A stretch of DNA of 64,000 nt from Roseiarcus sp963770035 (GCA_963770035.1 CAVYON010000002.1:124001-188000); one strand, 5' to 3'. Counted from the first letter of the stretch, positions 48,872-58,368 are shown. A program made the numbers and translations. The notes: generated by a model from the letters alone, not told the origin.

Positions 48872-48939
48872 CGTCCAGGTCCATCTTGGCGCCTTGGCCA
48901 TTAAGCACGTTCGCACAAGCGCCGCCAGCCCGAGACCGC

Positions 48940-49809
48940 TCAAACTGGCACGACGTCCACTTCGACCTTGAGTTCATGACTGCCGGAGGAGAGGACCATG
49001 CTTTCGATTGGCGATGCGTCGGTATAGTCGCGCCCCCTTGCCACCTCGACGTGGTCATTGTGGATGGCGAGCGCATTTGTCGGATCGAAGTCGATCCAAC
49101 CCATCGACCGCCCGCACCACAGCGATACCCACGCATGCGAAGCGTCGGCGCCGGTTAGTCGTTCCTTGCCCGGCGGCGGAACAGTGCGAATGTAGCCGCT
49201 TACGTAAAGGGCAGGCAGCCCGAGACCGCGCAGAGCGGCAATCATGATGTGAGCGAAGTCCTGACAGACGCCATGACGGTGGTGGAAGGCCACATGCGCG
49301 GGGGTGGACACTTCCGTCGCCTCGGGGTCGTAGACGAAATCGGCGCGGATCCGCCGAGCGAGATCTATCGCAGCTTCATAGATGGGACAACTCGGAGCGA
49401 AGCTTAGGCGGGCGTAGTCGGTTGCCTCGCTGAAGAGCGACAGGGCGCGGGAGGGATAGATTCCGATCGCAGGGCTGTCGAAGGCGAGCGACGGGACGAC
49501 AAGCGCTTCCGCAGCGACAGTCTCCCAGCGCGGCGACAGTTCGAGCACGTCGGGTCGATCAACGCGCACGCGCGACGCAGCCTCTACGGTGAGCTCTCGG
49601 TGTGGCTTCTCGATCCTGAGGCTCAAGACCGCATTGCCGTAGGCGTCAATCCGCTCGACGGGCGGCAGGCACGGGGGATCGGTCTCGAGGCTGAACCGCT
49701 CGAGAACTTGGCCATCGCGAGAAACGGGCTTCAGGCGGAGGACGCCAGTCGTCAACTCAACGGTCGAACCGTAAGTGTATCGGGTGATGTGAGTGATGTC
49801 GAAGTTCAC
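48940..49809 (-). CDS. transglutaminase-like cysteine peptidase family protein
   Basis: A 289-residue bacterial transglutaminase-like protein. The N-terminal beta domain (MNFDITHITRYTYGSTVELT) is followed by the catalytic core: cysteine in HGVCQDFAHIM, histidine in ADASHAWVSLW and aspartate in GWIDFDPTNA. The start overlaps the stop of the ATP-grasp/alpha-E gene by 4 nt. This pair recurs widely in bacteria and is predicted to synthesise or modify a peptide; the chemistry is unknown. Confidence 0.92.
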   Translation of the reverse strand: MNFDITHITRYTYGSTVELTTGVLRLKPVSRDGQVLERFSLETDPPCLPPVERIDAYGNAVLSLRIEKPHRELTVEAASRVRVDRPDVLELSPRWETVAAEALVVPSLAFDSPAIGIYPSRALSLFSEATDYARLSFAPSCPIYEAAIDLARRIRADFVYDPEATEVSTPAHVAFHHRHGVCQDFAHIMIAALRGLGLPALYVSGYIRTVPPPGKERLTGADASHAWVSLWCGRSMGWIDFDPTNALAIHNDHVEVARGRDYTDASPIESMVLSSGSHELKVEVDVVPV

Positions 49810-52340
49810 GCGAGTCCCGTGATCTTTTCTGCGCGTCCTTGGGCGGCGCCCTGCAGGAAATATCGCTCGGCGATTGCGTTCGCCAGCATCAACAACCGCT
49901 GTTCGATCGCCAGAATTCTCGAATCGTCAAGGGTCTCCGCCCTTTCCGTGGTCAATTCGGCGTGGAGCTGCGTCGTGAGCCTCCGCGGCTCCTCGAGGAT
50001 CCCATCGCGGCGCAGTTCCGGCAGCGTTGTGATGCCTTCGTCGATGCGTTTGATCTGAAAGACGACTGATCGTGGGTTGAAGGGGTCCAGCAACGCCATG
50101 TCCCGCACAGGCGCAAGAGCAACGCCGACCAGGTAACGAGAACTATAGGTAATCTGCGAGTCGATCAGATCGAGCATGACGCCGAGGGTGTGCTCCGTCG
50201 CGTCGCTTCCGCCGAACTGGCGCAGCAGACGGCAAGTGTTTGCGCCGCGCTCGAGGCAGCGTCCCATGACATAGAAAACCCAACCCGCGCCGCGATTGAA
50301 ATTCTCGTCGAACAATCCCGATAAGGCGGCGATCACCGTCAGCCCCTCGTCCGTGATGTCGACTATTTCTCCGGCGGACAACCGGCGTCCTGGATCAGGG
50401 TCAATCGCGCTTTCCAGGCGGCCAATCAACTCCCAGGTCTTGTACGTCAATCGTTCGCGGATGACCGACGCGGCCCTACGCGCCGCGCGCGCAAGGGCGA
50501 GCGCAGAGCCGTATTGGTTCGGATCCCGTAGGCCTTGCGCGGCAGCCGCGTCGGCGCCCTCTTTGAGGGTCATCGCGTCGACGGCGCCCCAGCCGACCAG
50601 GAAGCCCATCAGCCGGTCAAGACCCTGACGGCCGACGCGCATTGGCGCATCCGGATCCACTGAGCGGGCCGCGAGGCATCGTACCACCCGCAGCGTCGCC
50701 TCGGTTCGTTCGAGATAGCGTCCGAACCAGAAAAGGTTGTCGGCAGCGCGGCTCGGCAGATTCCCGAGCAGTCGGGTGATGCGCACGCCGTCCGGGCTTG
50801 GCAACAAGGTCGAGATCTCGACCGGCCCTTCGGCGAGCACCCAGACGTCGGCGGACTCGACGCCGTCGCCCATCGAAACAGCGCGCGCGTCCGGCCGATC
50901 GGATATTCGGCAAAAGCCGCCAGGCATTACGCGCCAACCTTTAGGCGTGGCGGCGCAATATACACGTAACACGAAAGGACGCGGCTCCAGGCCGTCTTCG
51001 ACCCATCGCGGCGTGGTCGATAGACGAACAACCTCCTGCCCGACGTAGTCCATACCGCGGGTTGCAATCGCGTCGCGAAGCCGATCCCTCTCGCGCGCCG
51101 ATAGCTCTTCGCCGATGACACTAGAGCGACCTCTCACGCCAGGAAAGTCGTCACGGAAGAACGGCGAAAACGCTGGCGCGATCGAGATCGAGTGGAACTC
51201 GTCCAACACCCGTTCCCTCTCCTTTGGCTGCCCGCACCACCAGGTCGCCGTGTTCGGCATGCGCAGATCCTGACCCAGAACTCCTTGGGCGAGCGCCGGC
51301 AGGAAAGCGAGCATGGCGCGCGATTCGAGGAAGCCCGTTCCCGGCATGTTTTCCACCGCCACCCCGTGCTCGCGGATCGCTTCCAACATTCCTGGCACGC
51401 CGATGCGTGAAGACGCGTTCAACTCCAGTGGATCGCACCAATCGGCGTCGATGTGGCGCCAGATGACGTCGCAGCGCTTTAGCCCCGCGATGGTGCGAAC
51501 GAAAACCCGGCCCTCGCGCATGACAAGGTCGTCGCCCTCGACCAGGAGAAAGCCGAGATATCGGGCAAGGTAGGCCTGCTCGGAATAGGTGAGACTGAGA
51601 GGGCCTGGGCTCAGGATCGCTATTCGAGGATCCGTCCGCTGACCGGCCGACTTGAGGCCGGCGCTGAGATCGCGGAAGAAGGGTGCAAGCCGCCGAACCT
51701 TCAGTTGAGAGTAGAGGTCAGAAAACGCCTGGGACAACACCAGACGGTTTTCCAACGCATAGCCAGCGCCCGAGGGCGCCTGCGTCCGATCGCCCAACAC
51801 CCACCAAGCTCCGTCGGGGCCGCGCCCGATGTCGACGGCGAACAGTCTAAGCCAGCGGCCGCCAGGCGGTCTTACGTTCCGCATGGCCCCGACATAGTCC
51901 ATCGAGCCTGTAATCGCCGCGACGGGTAACGCGCCGCTCTCATTCAGTCTGCCGGCTCCGTAGACATCGGCAAGCACGCGTTCAAGAAGTTCCGCGCGTT
52001 GAGTTACGCCTTCGGCAATCTGCCTCCAGCCGGCCTCGGTGATCAGCAACGGCATACGACCGATGGGCCAGTCGCGCTCGTCCTTTTCTCCGGCAACGCG
52101 GTAGGAAAGCCCGCGGTTGCGAATGCGGCGGTCCGCCGCGGCGAATCGTTGCCGCATCTCCTTCGGATCGTAGGCGGCAAAAGCAGCCAACATGCGACGC
52201 CAGTAGGGGCGGCTGTGACCCTCAGAGTCGACGAACTCGTCTGGAATTCCGGGAAGTGGGGTATAACGTCGCGCCCAGGCTTCAAGCCTTTTCGTGCCGC
52301 GGTCGTCCGAGGCGATTGCCGTCGTGAATCGTCCTAACAC
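49806..52340 (-). CDS. circularly permuted ATP-grasp and alpha-E domain fusion protein
   Basis: About 844 residues. The N-terminal half is a circularly permuted ATP-grasp-like domain (YWRRMLAAFAAYDPKEMRQR, PLLITEAGWRQIAEG, AILSPGPLSLTYSEQAYLAR), usually a separate protein. The C-terminal half is the alpha-E helical domain (LPSRAADNLFWFGRYLERTE, SSRYLVGVALAPVRDMALLD). The two are fused here. Both families neighbour a transglutaminase in many bacteria. The start is uncertain: the frame is open to 52709 through an (His-Gln) repeat that is not part of the family, and GTG 52340 gives a conventional N-terminus (VLGRFTTAIAS). The gene is divergent from the broken creA. Confidence 0.85.
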   Translation of the reverse strand: MLGRFTTAIASDDRGTKRLEAWARRYTPLPGIPDEFVDSEGHSRPYWRRMLAAFAAYDPKEMRQRFAAADRRIRNRGLSYRVAGEKDERDWPIGRMPLLITEAGWRQIAEGVTQRAELLERVLADVYGAGRLNESGALPVAAITGSMDYVGAMRNVRPPGGRWLRLFAVDIGRGPDGAWWVLGDRTQAPSGAGYALENRLVLSQAFSDLYSQLKVRRLAPFFRDLSAGLKSAGQRTDPRIAILSPGPLSLTYSEQAYLARYLGFLLVEGDDLVMREGRVFVRTIAGLKRCDVIWRHIDADWCDPLELNASSRIGVPGMLEAIREHGVAVENMPGTGFLESRAMLAFLPALAQGVLGQDLRMPNTATWWCGQPKERERVLDEFHSISIAPAFSPFFRDDFPGVRGRSSVIGEELSARERDRLRDAIATRGMDYVGQEVVRLSTTPRWVEDGLEPRPFVLRVYCAATPKGWRVMPGGFCRISDRPDARAVSMGDGVESADVWVLAEGPVEISTLLPSPDGVRITRLLGNLPSRAADNLFWFGRYLERTEATLRVVRCLAARSVDPDAPMRVGRQGLDRLMGFLVGWGAVDAMTLKEGADAAAAQGLRDPNQYGSALALARAARRAASVIRERLTYKTWELIGRLESAIDPDPGRRLSAGEIVDITDEGLTVIAALSGLFDENFNRGAGWVFYVMGRCLERGANTCRLLRQFGGSDATEHTLGVMLDLIDSQITYSSRYLVGVALAPVRDMALLDPFNPRSVVFQIKRIDEGITTLPELRRDGILEEPRRLTTQLHAELTTERAETLDDSRILAIEQRLLMLANAIAERYFLQGAAQGRAEKITGLA

Positions 52341-52580
52341 GCGAGACCCGTCGTTCGTGAGTGAAGTTGCATAAGCCGCACCCCGCAGCGGCTCAACGCG
52401 TACTATGCCCGCCAATGTGCGTTCGCGCCAGCGGCAAGCGTACGCTTCGTAATGTTTACTAGAAGCAATGAACACAATTGATATGTGTAATTGGGACAAA
52501 ATAATGCAGGCGCTTGGCCCGTTTGAGCTTTGCCTGTAGCCATCTATGCTGGTGCTTATTATGAACACTGAGGAGTCATC

Positions 52581-52904
52581 TTGTTCAACTTGATCATTAG
52601 CGCGGGTTGCGCTCTCGCCATCCTGCTGGTGCTGGTGCTGGTGCTGGTGCTGGTGCTGGCGCCGGTTCGGCGGATTCGCTCGACCCGGATCTAATTTTTC
52701 GCAAGTCAACGACGTTCAAGCTCTTAACCCCGAACGACAAGCTCGCGATGTATGGAATCGACGATCCTCTCGTGGAAGGAGTCGTATGTTATTACACGAC
52801 GCCAGAAAAAGGTGGTCTATCCGGGCCTTGGGTTTTGCGGAACAGACCTCGGATATCTCGCTTGCGTGTCGGCAATATGGCCCGATTAGATTTCAGGGCT
52901 GTTT
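52581..52904 (+). pseudogene. creA: creA fragment, frame-broken and cut by an insertion element
   Basis: The 5' part of a CreA-family periplasmic protein. A TTG start at 52581 (GAGGAG upstream) gives a hydrophobic leader FNLIISAGCALAILLVLVLV. The mature part is read in another frame: DLIFRKSTTFKLLTPNDKLA, YGIDDPLVEGVVCYYT and KGGLSG, then, after one missing G at 52823-52825, LGFAEQTSDISLACRQYGP and IRFQGC. The match stops at about 52904, where the ISAs1-type element starts, so roughly the last 70 residues of the protein are missing. A six-base microsatellite sits at the leader/mature boundary. CreA's role is unknown. The gene cannot be functional here. Confidence 0.8.
52625..52660 (+). repeat. 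GCTGGT hexanucleotide microsatellite in creA leader
   Basis: Five perfect GCTGGT units followed by one GCTGGC. They lie where the creA signal peptide ends, and the two flanks are in different frames. Because six is a multiple of three, copy-number change alone would not shift the frame, so a separate indel is also needed. Confidence 0.9.
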
Positions 52905-53915
52905 AGTTCTACGCTAATGCGGGCATTTCGAGCACGAGATTGATGTCGAGAGCGGCTCGCCAGCGGGCATTTCGGATGTTGTCACATCCGGAAGCCCTGA
53001 TCAGATTGTAGGCGAAGGAGCGCAGGCGCGCGACGATGTCCGGGTTCTTGCGGATGCGGGAAGCGTCCTCGGCAAAGGCGGTGTCGCGCACGTAGTGGCT
53101 GCCGTTCTCAACGCGCCAATGGGCGCGTATCCGTTCGTTCCAGCGCTTGGGCGTCTGGTTGGAAGCCGAGGAAACCCAGAAGACGGTCTCGTCCGTTTGC
53201 TTGCAAAGTCCGGTCTTGGGATCGCGCTTCCAGACCGTTCGCTTCAGGCGGAGCACGGTTTGGATGAGGCCGTCCCAAGGCGAGCCGCGGAACCATGCCT
53301 TGGCCGGAAACACCGTCAATTCGCGGGTTTCCCAGCGGTTGCGGCCCGCGGTCTCGCTCTTGTCCGAGCCGGTTGGCTTTCGTCCTGCGGTTCCCAGTTC
53401 AAGCTTTCGGCGCAGGCTTGGTTGGTTGTCCTTGACCTGAGTGAGCAGATGATTGCCCGAGGCGATCACGCGCTCGAACGTTTTTTTTGGGCATGTTCGG
53501 CGTCGAGCGTGAACACACACCCCTTCAAGCCAAGCGCCTCGATCAGTTCCGGCGCGGCCGGAATCTCGTTGCTCTTCTCGTCGACCATCACATGGCCGAG
53601 CACGATCTGATCGGCTTGCCGCAACGCCGACATCATGTGCGTCGCCTTGCGGTCACTGAAGGCGTCGAAACTGCCGCGAAGGGCCTTGCCGTCAACCGCG
53701 ATCGCAGTCAGGCCGTCCGAAGGAAGCGGCGTCGAAATCGACAATGAGTGCTGGCGAAATGCGGCCTCCAAAGCGGTCGGATCGACGCCTTGAATGATCA
53801 ACCGCAACCCGGTGTAGGAAGGCGAGCAGCGGAGCCGCAGGCCGAACGCTTCGTTCAGCCGCTGCAAATGAATACGAATGAATTCATGCATTTGCCGGTA
53901 GGAGTTGGCGCTGAT
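52905..53915 (-). mobile_element. ISAs1-type insertion sequence remnant
   Basis: The element is bounded on the left by creA (match ends at about 52904) and on the right by the TPR gene (match begins at about 53920). The transposase 3' end is complete, but its first 45-50 codons are gone at the right junction, so the right terminus is missing. No target duplication can pair the two edges because different genes flank them. A deletion between this copy and another site in the TPR gene would explain the structure. Confidence 0.75.
52909..53912 (-). pseudogene. ISAs1 family DDE transposase, 5'-truncated with frame break
   Basis: About 335 residues survive. The N-terminal homology starts abruptly at SANSYRQMHEFIRIHLQRLN. 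DDE elements are AIAVDGKALRGS (Asp), FTLDAEHAQK (Asp) and ENGSHYVRDTAFAEDAS (Glu). At the run of eight bases 53481-53488 (A8 on the coding strand) the reading frame must slip by -1 to pass from HAQKK to TFERVIASGNHLL. A8 is a plausible slippery site, but a missing A is equally possible. With no start region the gene is dead. Confidence 0.8.
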
Positions 53916-54270
53916 GCTCTTCCAGCCGGGGCGGGACGATGAATTTGCGTTTCGCTTCGGGCACGACGCCGGCGTCGCGGCGATGCTCTGCCTCGCAATG
54001 GCGTTGTGGCCGCTTGGCGAACTCGAACGAGCAGTTTTGCTGGTGAACAATGCGCTTGAGCGGACCGAAGCTCTCCCGGACGCGCGGACGCGCGCATACG
54101 CAAGAGTGCACGCGGCCATGTTTGAGTTGATGCGAGGCAGGTTCTCGCAAGCGGTTTCGCACGCATCCGGGTTCGCAAGGGTGGTCCAAGATTACGATCT
54201 GGCATTTTGGCGTCCGCTAGCCGAATTCTTCGACGGCTGGGTGCAGTCGGAGTGCGGCCGCCTGGCGGAG

Positions 54271-55474
54271 GCAGCTTCTTGCGTTGTCCCAGGTTCGCCT
54301 AAATGTGGTATCCAGTCCTGGTTGAGCCGCGCTTCGGGGCTCCGAAGGGACAGCCTGTGGCAAGGGGGCGATCACTCACCGAATTCCAGAAGGAGTTTCC
54401 CGACGAGGCGAGCTGTGCGGCTTTCTTGTTCAACCGTCGCTGGCCAAGCGGCTTCGTGTGTCCTTCCTGCGGCGGCAATCGCGCCGCCGCGCTGAAGAGC
54501 CGGGCATACACCTTCGAGTGCTATGGCTGCCGTCGTCAGACTTCGATCACGGCGGGCACAGCGATGCACCGCACGCGGCTGCCGCTGACGGCGTGGTTCT
54601 GGGCCGGCCATTTGATGGCGACACATTCCAACGGCATGTCGGCGCGGCAGTTGGAGGATCAACTCGGCCTCACCTACAGAACAGCTTGGCTGCTGGCGCA
54701 GAAACTGCGGCGCTCGATGGTCGATCCGGATCGCGAACTTCTCGAAGGCGTCGTCGAAGTCGATCAGGCCGAAATCCCTTTCCGTGAAGGCGATATGTTT
54801 TTCGAGCCCGGCGACGCGGGCAAAATCCTCATCATCGGCGCTGTCGAGGTGATCGAACGCGACACCCACCTGTCCAAACCGCGCCGCAAACACGCAAAAT
54901 ATCTCGATACCCGTTCAGGCCGCGTCCGCCTCGCGGTGATCGCCGACAACACGGCGGCCTCGATCGAGGCTTTCGTGCGAGCCAATGTAAAGCCCGGCGC
55001 GACGTTGCTGACGGACGGCCACGCCTCGTATCCAGGATTGACCGACTACCGCCACGATCCGCGCATCGTCGGCAAGATGGCCGCGCACATCGTGCTGCCC
55101 TGGATTCATAGGGTCTTCGCCCTGGTGAAGCGGTGGGGATTGGGCACCTATCACGGACTGCGCCGCAAGCACGCCGATACTTATCTCAACGAGTTCGTGT
55201 TCCGCTACAACCGCCGCTTCTATCGCCACGCTTCGTTCGAAACCGTGCTCGGCCTCACGGCGCATCACGCGCCCGCGAGCTATTGGGACATCATCGGCCG
55301 CGCCAATCCGCGCAAGGGAACCGCGACGCCCCGCCGAGCGCCGAGACGCAGAAAGACCGCGACCGGAATGCGTCAGGACAGCATCGGCGGCGCGGAAAAT
55401 GGCGGCCAAAATCAAGCGGCTACCGTGCCGACGACACCAAATGTGGATAAACCTGGGACAACGCAATAAGCTGC
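54271..55474 (+). mobile_element. intact IS1595-type insertion sequence with 8-bp target duplication
   Basis: A 1204-bp element. The ends are inverted repeats of about 25 bp with one mismatch: the left reads GCAGCTTC then TTGCGTTGTCCCAGG, and the right (complement) reads GCAGCTTA then TTGCGTTGTCCCAGG. Both are flanked by TGGCGGAG (54263-54270 and 55475-55482), an 8-bp target duplication as made by IS1595 elements. It contains one intact transposase gene. The intact frame and identical duplication argue for a recent insertion. Confidence 0.93.
54357..55469 (+). CDS. IS1595 family transposase
   Basis: About 370 residues from GTG 54357 (GAAGGGA upstream); an ATG at 54303 has no ribosome-binding site. 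An N-terminal zinc ribbon (FVCPSCGG, then FECYGCRRQTS) precedes the ISXO2-like core: Asp in GVVEVDQAEIP, Asp in LLTDGHASYPG, and the C-terminal HADTYLNEFVFRYNRRF. A basic, low-complexity tail follows. The open frame is uninterrupted, so the element may still move. Confidence 0.92.
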   Translation: MARGRSLTEFQKEFPDEASCAAFLFNRRWPSGFVCPSCGGNRAAALKSRAYTFECYGCRRQTSITAGTAMHRTRLPLTAWFWAGHLMATHSNGMSARQLEDQLGLTYRTAWLLAQKLRRSMVDPDRELLEGVVEVDQAEIPFREGDMFFEPGDAGKILIIGAVEVIERDTHLSKPRRKHAKYLDTRSGRVRLAVIADNTAASIEAFVRANVKPGATLLTDGHASYPGLTDYRHDPRIVGKMAAHIVLPWIHRVFALVKRWGLGTYHGLRRKHADTYLNEFVFRYNRRFYRHASFETVLGLTAHHAPASYWDIIGRANPRKGTATPRRAPRRRKTATGMRQDSIGGAENGGQNQAATVPTTPNVDKPGTTQ

Positions 55475-55985
55475 TGGCGGAGGGGCTCGAGGGCATGCGC
55501 AGAGGCCTTGAACACTGGCGCAAGCAGAACAACTTCAGTCTGGGTGGGTTGCTGACCTTGGCGCTCGGCCGCGCGGAAGCCCAGGCCAGCGATCTCGGAG
55601 CGGCCATCGCAACCCTGGATACGGCGCTGGCGACGTCAGAACGAGTGGGTTACCGCGTTTTCGATGCAGAACTTCACCGAGTGCGCGGCGAGATCCTGCT
55701 CATGCACAATCCGACGCCTCGGGCTGCCGCCGAAGACGCGTTCCAAGCCGCCATCTCCATAGCTTCGCAACAGAGCGCGCGCAGCTTTCACCTGCGCGCG
55801 GCGCTCTCGCTCGCCAAACTTCACCAATCCGCTGGCCGTCCGGGCGACACTCGCCGGATCCTTCGCCCCGCGCTCGAAGGCTGGCCGTCATCCTCGGAAA
55901 TGCCGGAAATCGCGGAGGCGCAAAGTCTGCGCGCACCCTTGGCCGGTGTTGGGTTGCCGGCGAGCGGTTCCTCCTCCCGAGCCTA

Positions 55986-56093
55986 CTAGAGCAGTATCCG
56001 ATCCGGATGAATCAAAGCGGAACATATAAGCCATTGGAATGTATGACGATTATGCCCTCCCGCGCGATTTATTCCGTGCGGATACCGCTCTAG
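55986..56093. repeat. palindromic intergenic element
   Basis: Terminal inverted arms CTAGAGCAGTATCCG (55986-56000) and, on the other strand, CTAGAGCGGTATCCG (ending 56093), 15 bp with one mismatch, about 78 bp apart. CTAGAG...CCGATCC...GAATCAA sequences like this are a common intergenic repeat in Hyphomicrobiales. It overlaps the last codons of the TPR remnant. Confidence 0.7.
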
Positions 56094-57156
56094 AATAAGG
56101 AAGCGCTCGGCTGGTTCCTCCCGGGACGGACTTGGGAGGGGACGTCTTGTTGGCCCGAACGAGCAGTCTTCCCGAGCGGGCGACCACCGGCCAAGCGTTG
56201 GCGCCTGATGATGACACCCGCATTCGAACCGAAGCCTGCGTAAGCAGGTTTACATCCCATTTACACGAAAGACGCCTGCTATTGACACAAAGGCGCTAGG
56301 GTTCGCGCGTTCTCTGCGGTCACTGGCTGTACCGTTGCCGTGCGTCGTCGGACGGCGGCTTTAGGGGTCGCAATGCCGGCGCGCCAGAGCCATTCGGCGA
56401 CACCTCATCCGCGAATTTGGGCAGCGACGAGCGTGTTCGCGATCCACGTTTCCCTCCCCGCTCTGGTAGACGCGGCCTATGCCAAGGCGACCCGCAGCGG
56501 CGCCCGGTACCGTCGAGTTCGGGCGCCGTGCCGTAAAGGGCGGGCCGGTGCAAGAGTCGGCGCAACGGAATCCACACTCGACATCGGCGGTTTGACTCTT
56601 GTGCTCACACCGCCGGCGTCGGTTCGTCAGCGGCGCCGAATATGACGGGGGCCCGAAACTGCACGTTCCGAGTCCTTGATTTTCGGACCGGCGGCAACGT
56701 CTGGTCAAAGTCCGATTGGACCCATTCGCCGCGGCCTCGGCGATGGCCGGAATTCGCAAAAGTCCTTCGCTTTGGACATGGCGGCGTCGCTGCGAGCGTC
56801 GCACATCTGCGCCCGCGTCAGCAGTTCGCGCCAGACATTCATGCGTGCGTCGATCAGATCAGCGCCGCAGAGCATGCCGCGAGGAGGGCCAACCGCTCAA
56901 CGAGTCGACGCAGCAACAACCCGCTCCAAAGCGCCGGCCGATGGCCTTGCGCTCGATCCGCGCCGGGTTATAGTGACATGCCAGCTCAAAGTCAGGCCTC
57001 GAGGCGGCGGGCGCGTCCAATCCGCAACGGCGGCCGACGCGCCTCATTTTTTGCGCCGCGTCGAGCACACGTCCGTCGTTGTTTTTTCTGAAGCCGTCAG
57101 CCTTCGCGCCCGCTTCGAACGGGCGCGCTCAACAACAAAATTCTGGGAGGAAGATC
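56094..57156. other. long non-coding or decayed region, no gene called
   Basis: About 1060 bases with short open frames on both strands but no recognisable domain and no consistent ribosome-binding sites. A minus-strand stretch near 56720-56880 reads MNVWRELLTRAQMCDARSD, then AAMSKAKDF, and could be a small protein or a decayed gene, but I cannot support it. Its 3' end must hold the promoter of the sugar transporter at 57157. Confidence 0.4.
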
Positions 57157-58287
57157 ATGCAGCTTGTTCGCCGTCTGGGAATTTGCGCCTTTGCCGGAGC
57201 GGCTCTCGCCGTTTCAGTGCCCGCCTACGCCGCCGGTCCGCAGGTCGTGCCGGGCCCGTCCGCCGAGCCGGACTGCTTCGTTCCGTGGACGAGCGACACC
57301 AAATTCTTCAAGTATCCGGTGAAGAAGGGACCGTTCCGGGTCGCGCTCGCGAACGGCTACATTGCCAACACCTGGCGCATCCAGATGATCCAGACGGCGA
57401 AGGCCTATGCCGCCCAGCCTGATGTCGCGGCCAAGCTCAAGGAGTTCAAGGTCGTCTCCACCGGCGAGGATGTCGCCGCGCAGATCGCCGCCGTCGACAA
57501 CTTCATCGATTCCGGCTACGACGCGATCGTCGTCGACGTGCAAAATCCGGACGCGTTCAGGCCGGTGATCAAGCGGGCGAACGACGCCGGCGTGGTGCTG
57601 GTGGCGTTCGACAACACCTTCGACTCTCACGATGCGATCAACGTCAACGTCGACCAGAAGGGGCTCGGCGTCTATTGGGCGAAATGGCTGATCGACAATC
57701 TGCCCAATGGCGGCAAGATCCTTGAAGTCCGCGGCGTCGCCGGCACCTCCGTCGACCGTGACCGGCACGATGGCATCCACGAGACCCTCGACAAGAGCGG
57801 CAAGAAATGGAACGTGATCGAAGTCTACGGCAAATGGGACGACCCGACGGCACAGAAGGTCACCGCCGACGCCATCGCCGTGCAAAAGAAGTTTGACGGT
57901 TTCACCGCTCAGGGCGGCGACACCGGCGTGGTCCAGGCCATGATCGACGCCAAGCAGCCGTTCGTTCCGTTTGGCGGCGAGACCGAGAACGGCTTCCGCA
58001 AGTTCTGCGCGAAATACGGCGAGCAGGGCCTCAAGTGCGCCTCCGGCGGCACCGGCCCGGCCCAAGTCGCGGTCGCGATCAAGACGGCGCTCGCCGCTCT
58101 CGCGGGACAGGTCGTGCCGCAGGAGATCAAGCTGCCGCTCGCGACCGTCGAATATCCGAACTTCAAGGCTGGCGTGAACTACTACCCCGAGCTCTCCGAC
58201 AATTTCTTCGTCGGCAATTCCTTCCCGACCTGCGGCATAAACTTCAACGCGGCCGAGATCATGGGACAGAGCAAGGAGAACAAATAA
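57157..58287 (+). CDS. sugar ABC transporter periplasmic binding protein (second system)
   Basis: A 376-residue exported binding protein; residues 1-25 form the signal peptide (GICAFAGAALAVSVPAYAAG). The RbsB-like fold is shown by FRVALANGYIANTWRIQMIQ, SGYDAIVVDVQNPDAF, GVVLVAFDNTFDSHDAINV and QGGDTGVVQAMIDA. Two cysteines (SAEPDCFVPW and SFPTCGINF) at the ends of the mature chain may form a disulphide. ATG 57157 has GGGAGGAAG upstream. First gene of a four-gene operon; the sugar is unknown and it is not closely similar to the binding protein at 22072. Confidence 0.9.
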   Translation: MQLVRRLGICAFAGAALAVSVPAYAAGPQVVPGPSAEPDCFVPWTSDTKFFKYPVKKGPFRVALANGYIANTWRIQMIQTAKAYAAQPDVAAKLKEFKVVSTGEDVAAQIAAVDNFIDSGYDAIVVDVQNPDAFRPVIKRANDAGVVLVAFDNTFDSHDAINVNVDQKGLGVYWAKWLIDNLPNGGKILEVRGVAGTSVDRDRHDGIHETLDKSGKKWNVIEVYGKWDDPTAQKVTADAIAVQKKFDGFTAQGGDTGVVQAMIDAKQPFVPFGGETENGFRKFCAKYGEQGLKCASGGTGPAQVAVAIKTALAALAGQVVPQEIKLPLATVEYPNFKAGVNYYPELSDNFFVGNSFPTCGINFNAAEIMGQSKENK

Positions 58288-58368
58288 GCCGACAGGCTTC
58301 AAGGGCCTCGGCCGCGCTCGCCGTCGCGGCCGTAAACGGATTCGTGAGGAGCGAGGCAGATTACGCGG

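Larger units (their letters stand above)
53916..55989 (+). pseudogene. ATPase/adenylate-cyclase-type TPR protein, C-terminal part split by an IS
   Basis: Two pieces of one gene, 53916-54270 and 55475-55989, separated by the IS1595-type element. Removing the element and one copy of the 8-bp duplication restores the frame: ECGRLAE then GLEGMRRGLEHWRK. The joined product (about 285 residues) has TPR-like helical repeats (FRFGHDAGVAAMLCLAMALW, LGRAEAQASDLGAAIATLDT, FQAAISIASQQSARSFHLRA), the C-terminal part of predicted ATPase or class III cyclase regulators. The N-terminal cyclase and ATPase domains are absent, cut at about 53916 by the ISAs1 remnant. Confidence 0.8.

Noticed and set aside
52341..52709. 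His-Gln repeat N-terminus of the ATP-grasp/alpha-E protein
   Set aside because: It is the antisense reading of the creA microsatellite and lies upstream of the creA start; not part of the protein family.
56642..57091. 149-residue open frame and overlapping minus frames in the long gap
   Set aside because: Arg-rich, no domain, and competing frames of similar length on the opposite strand.
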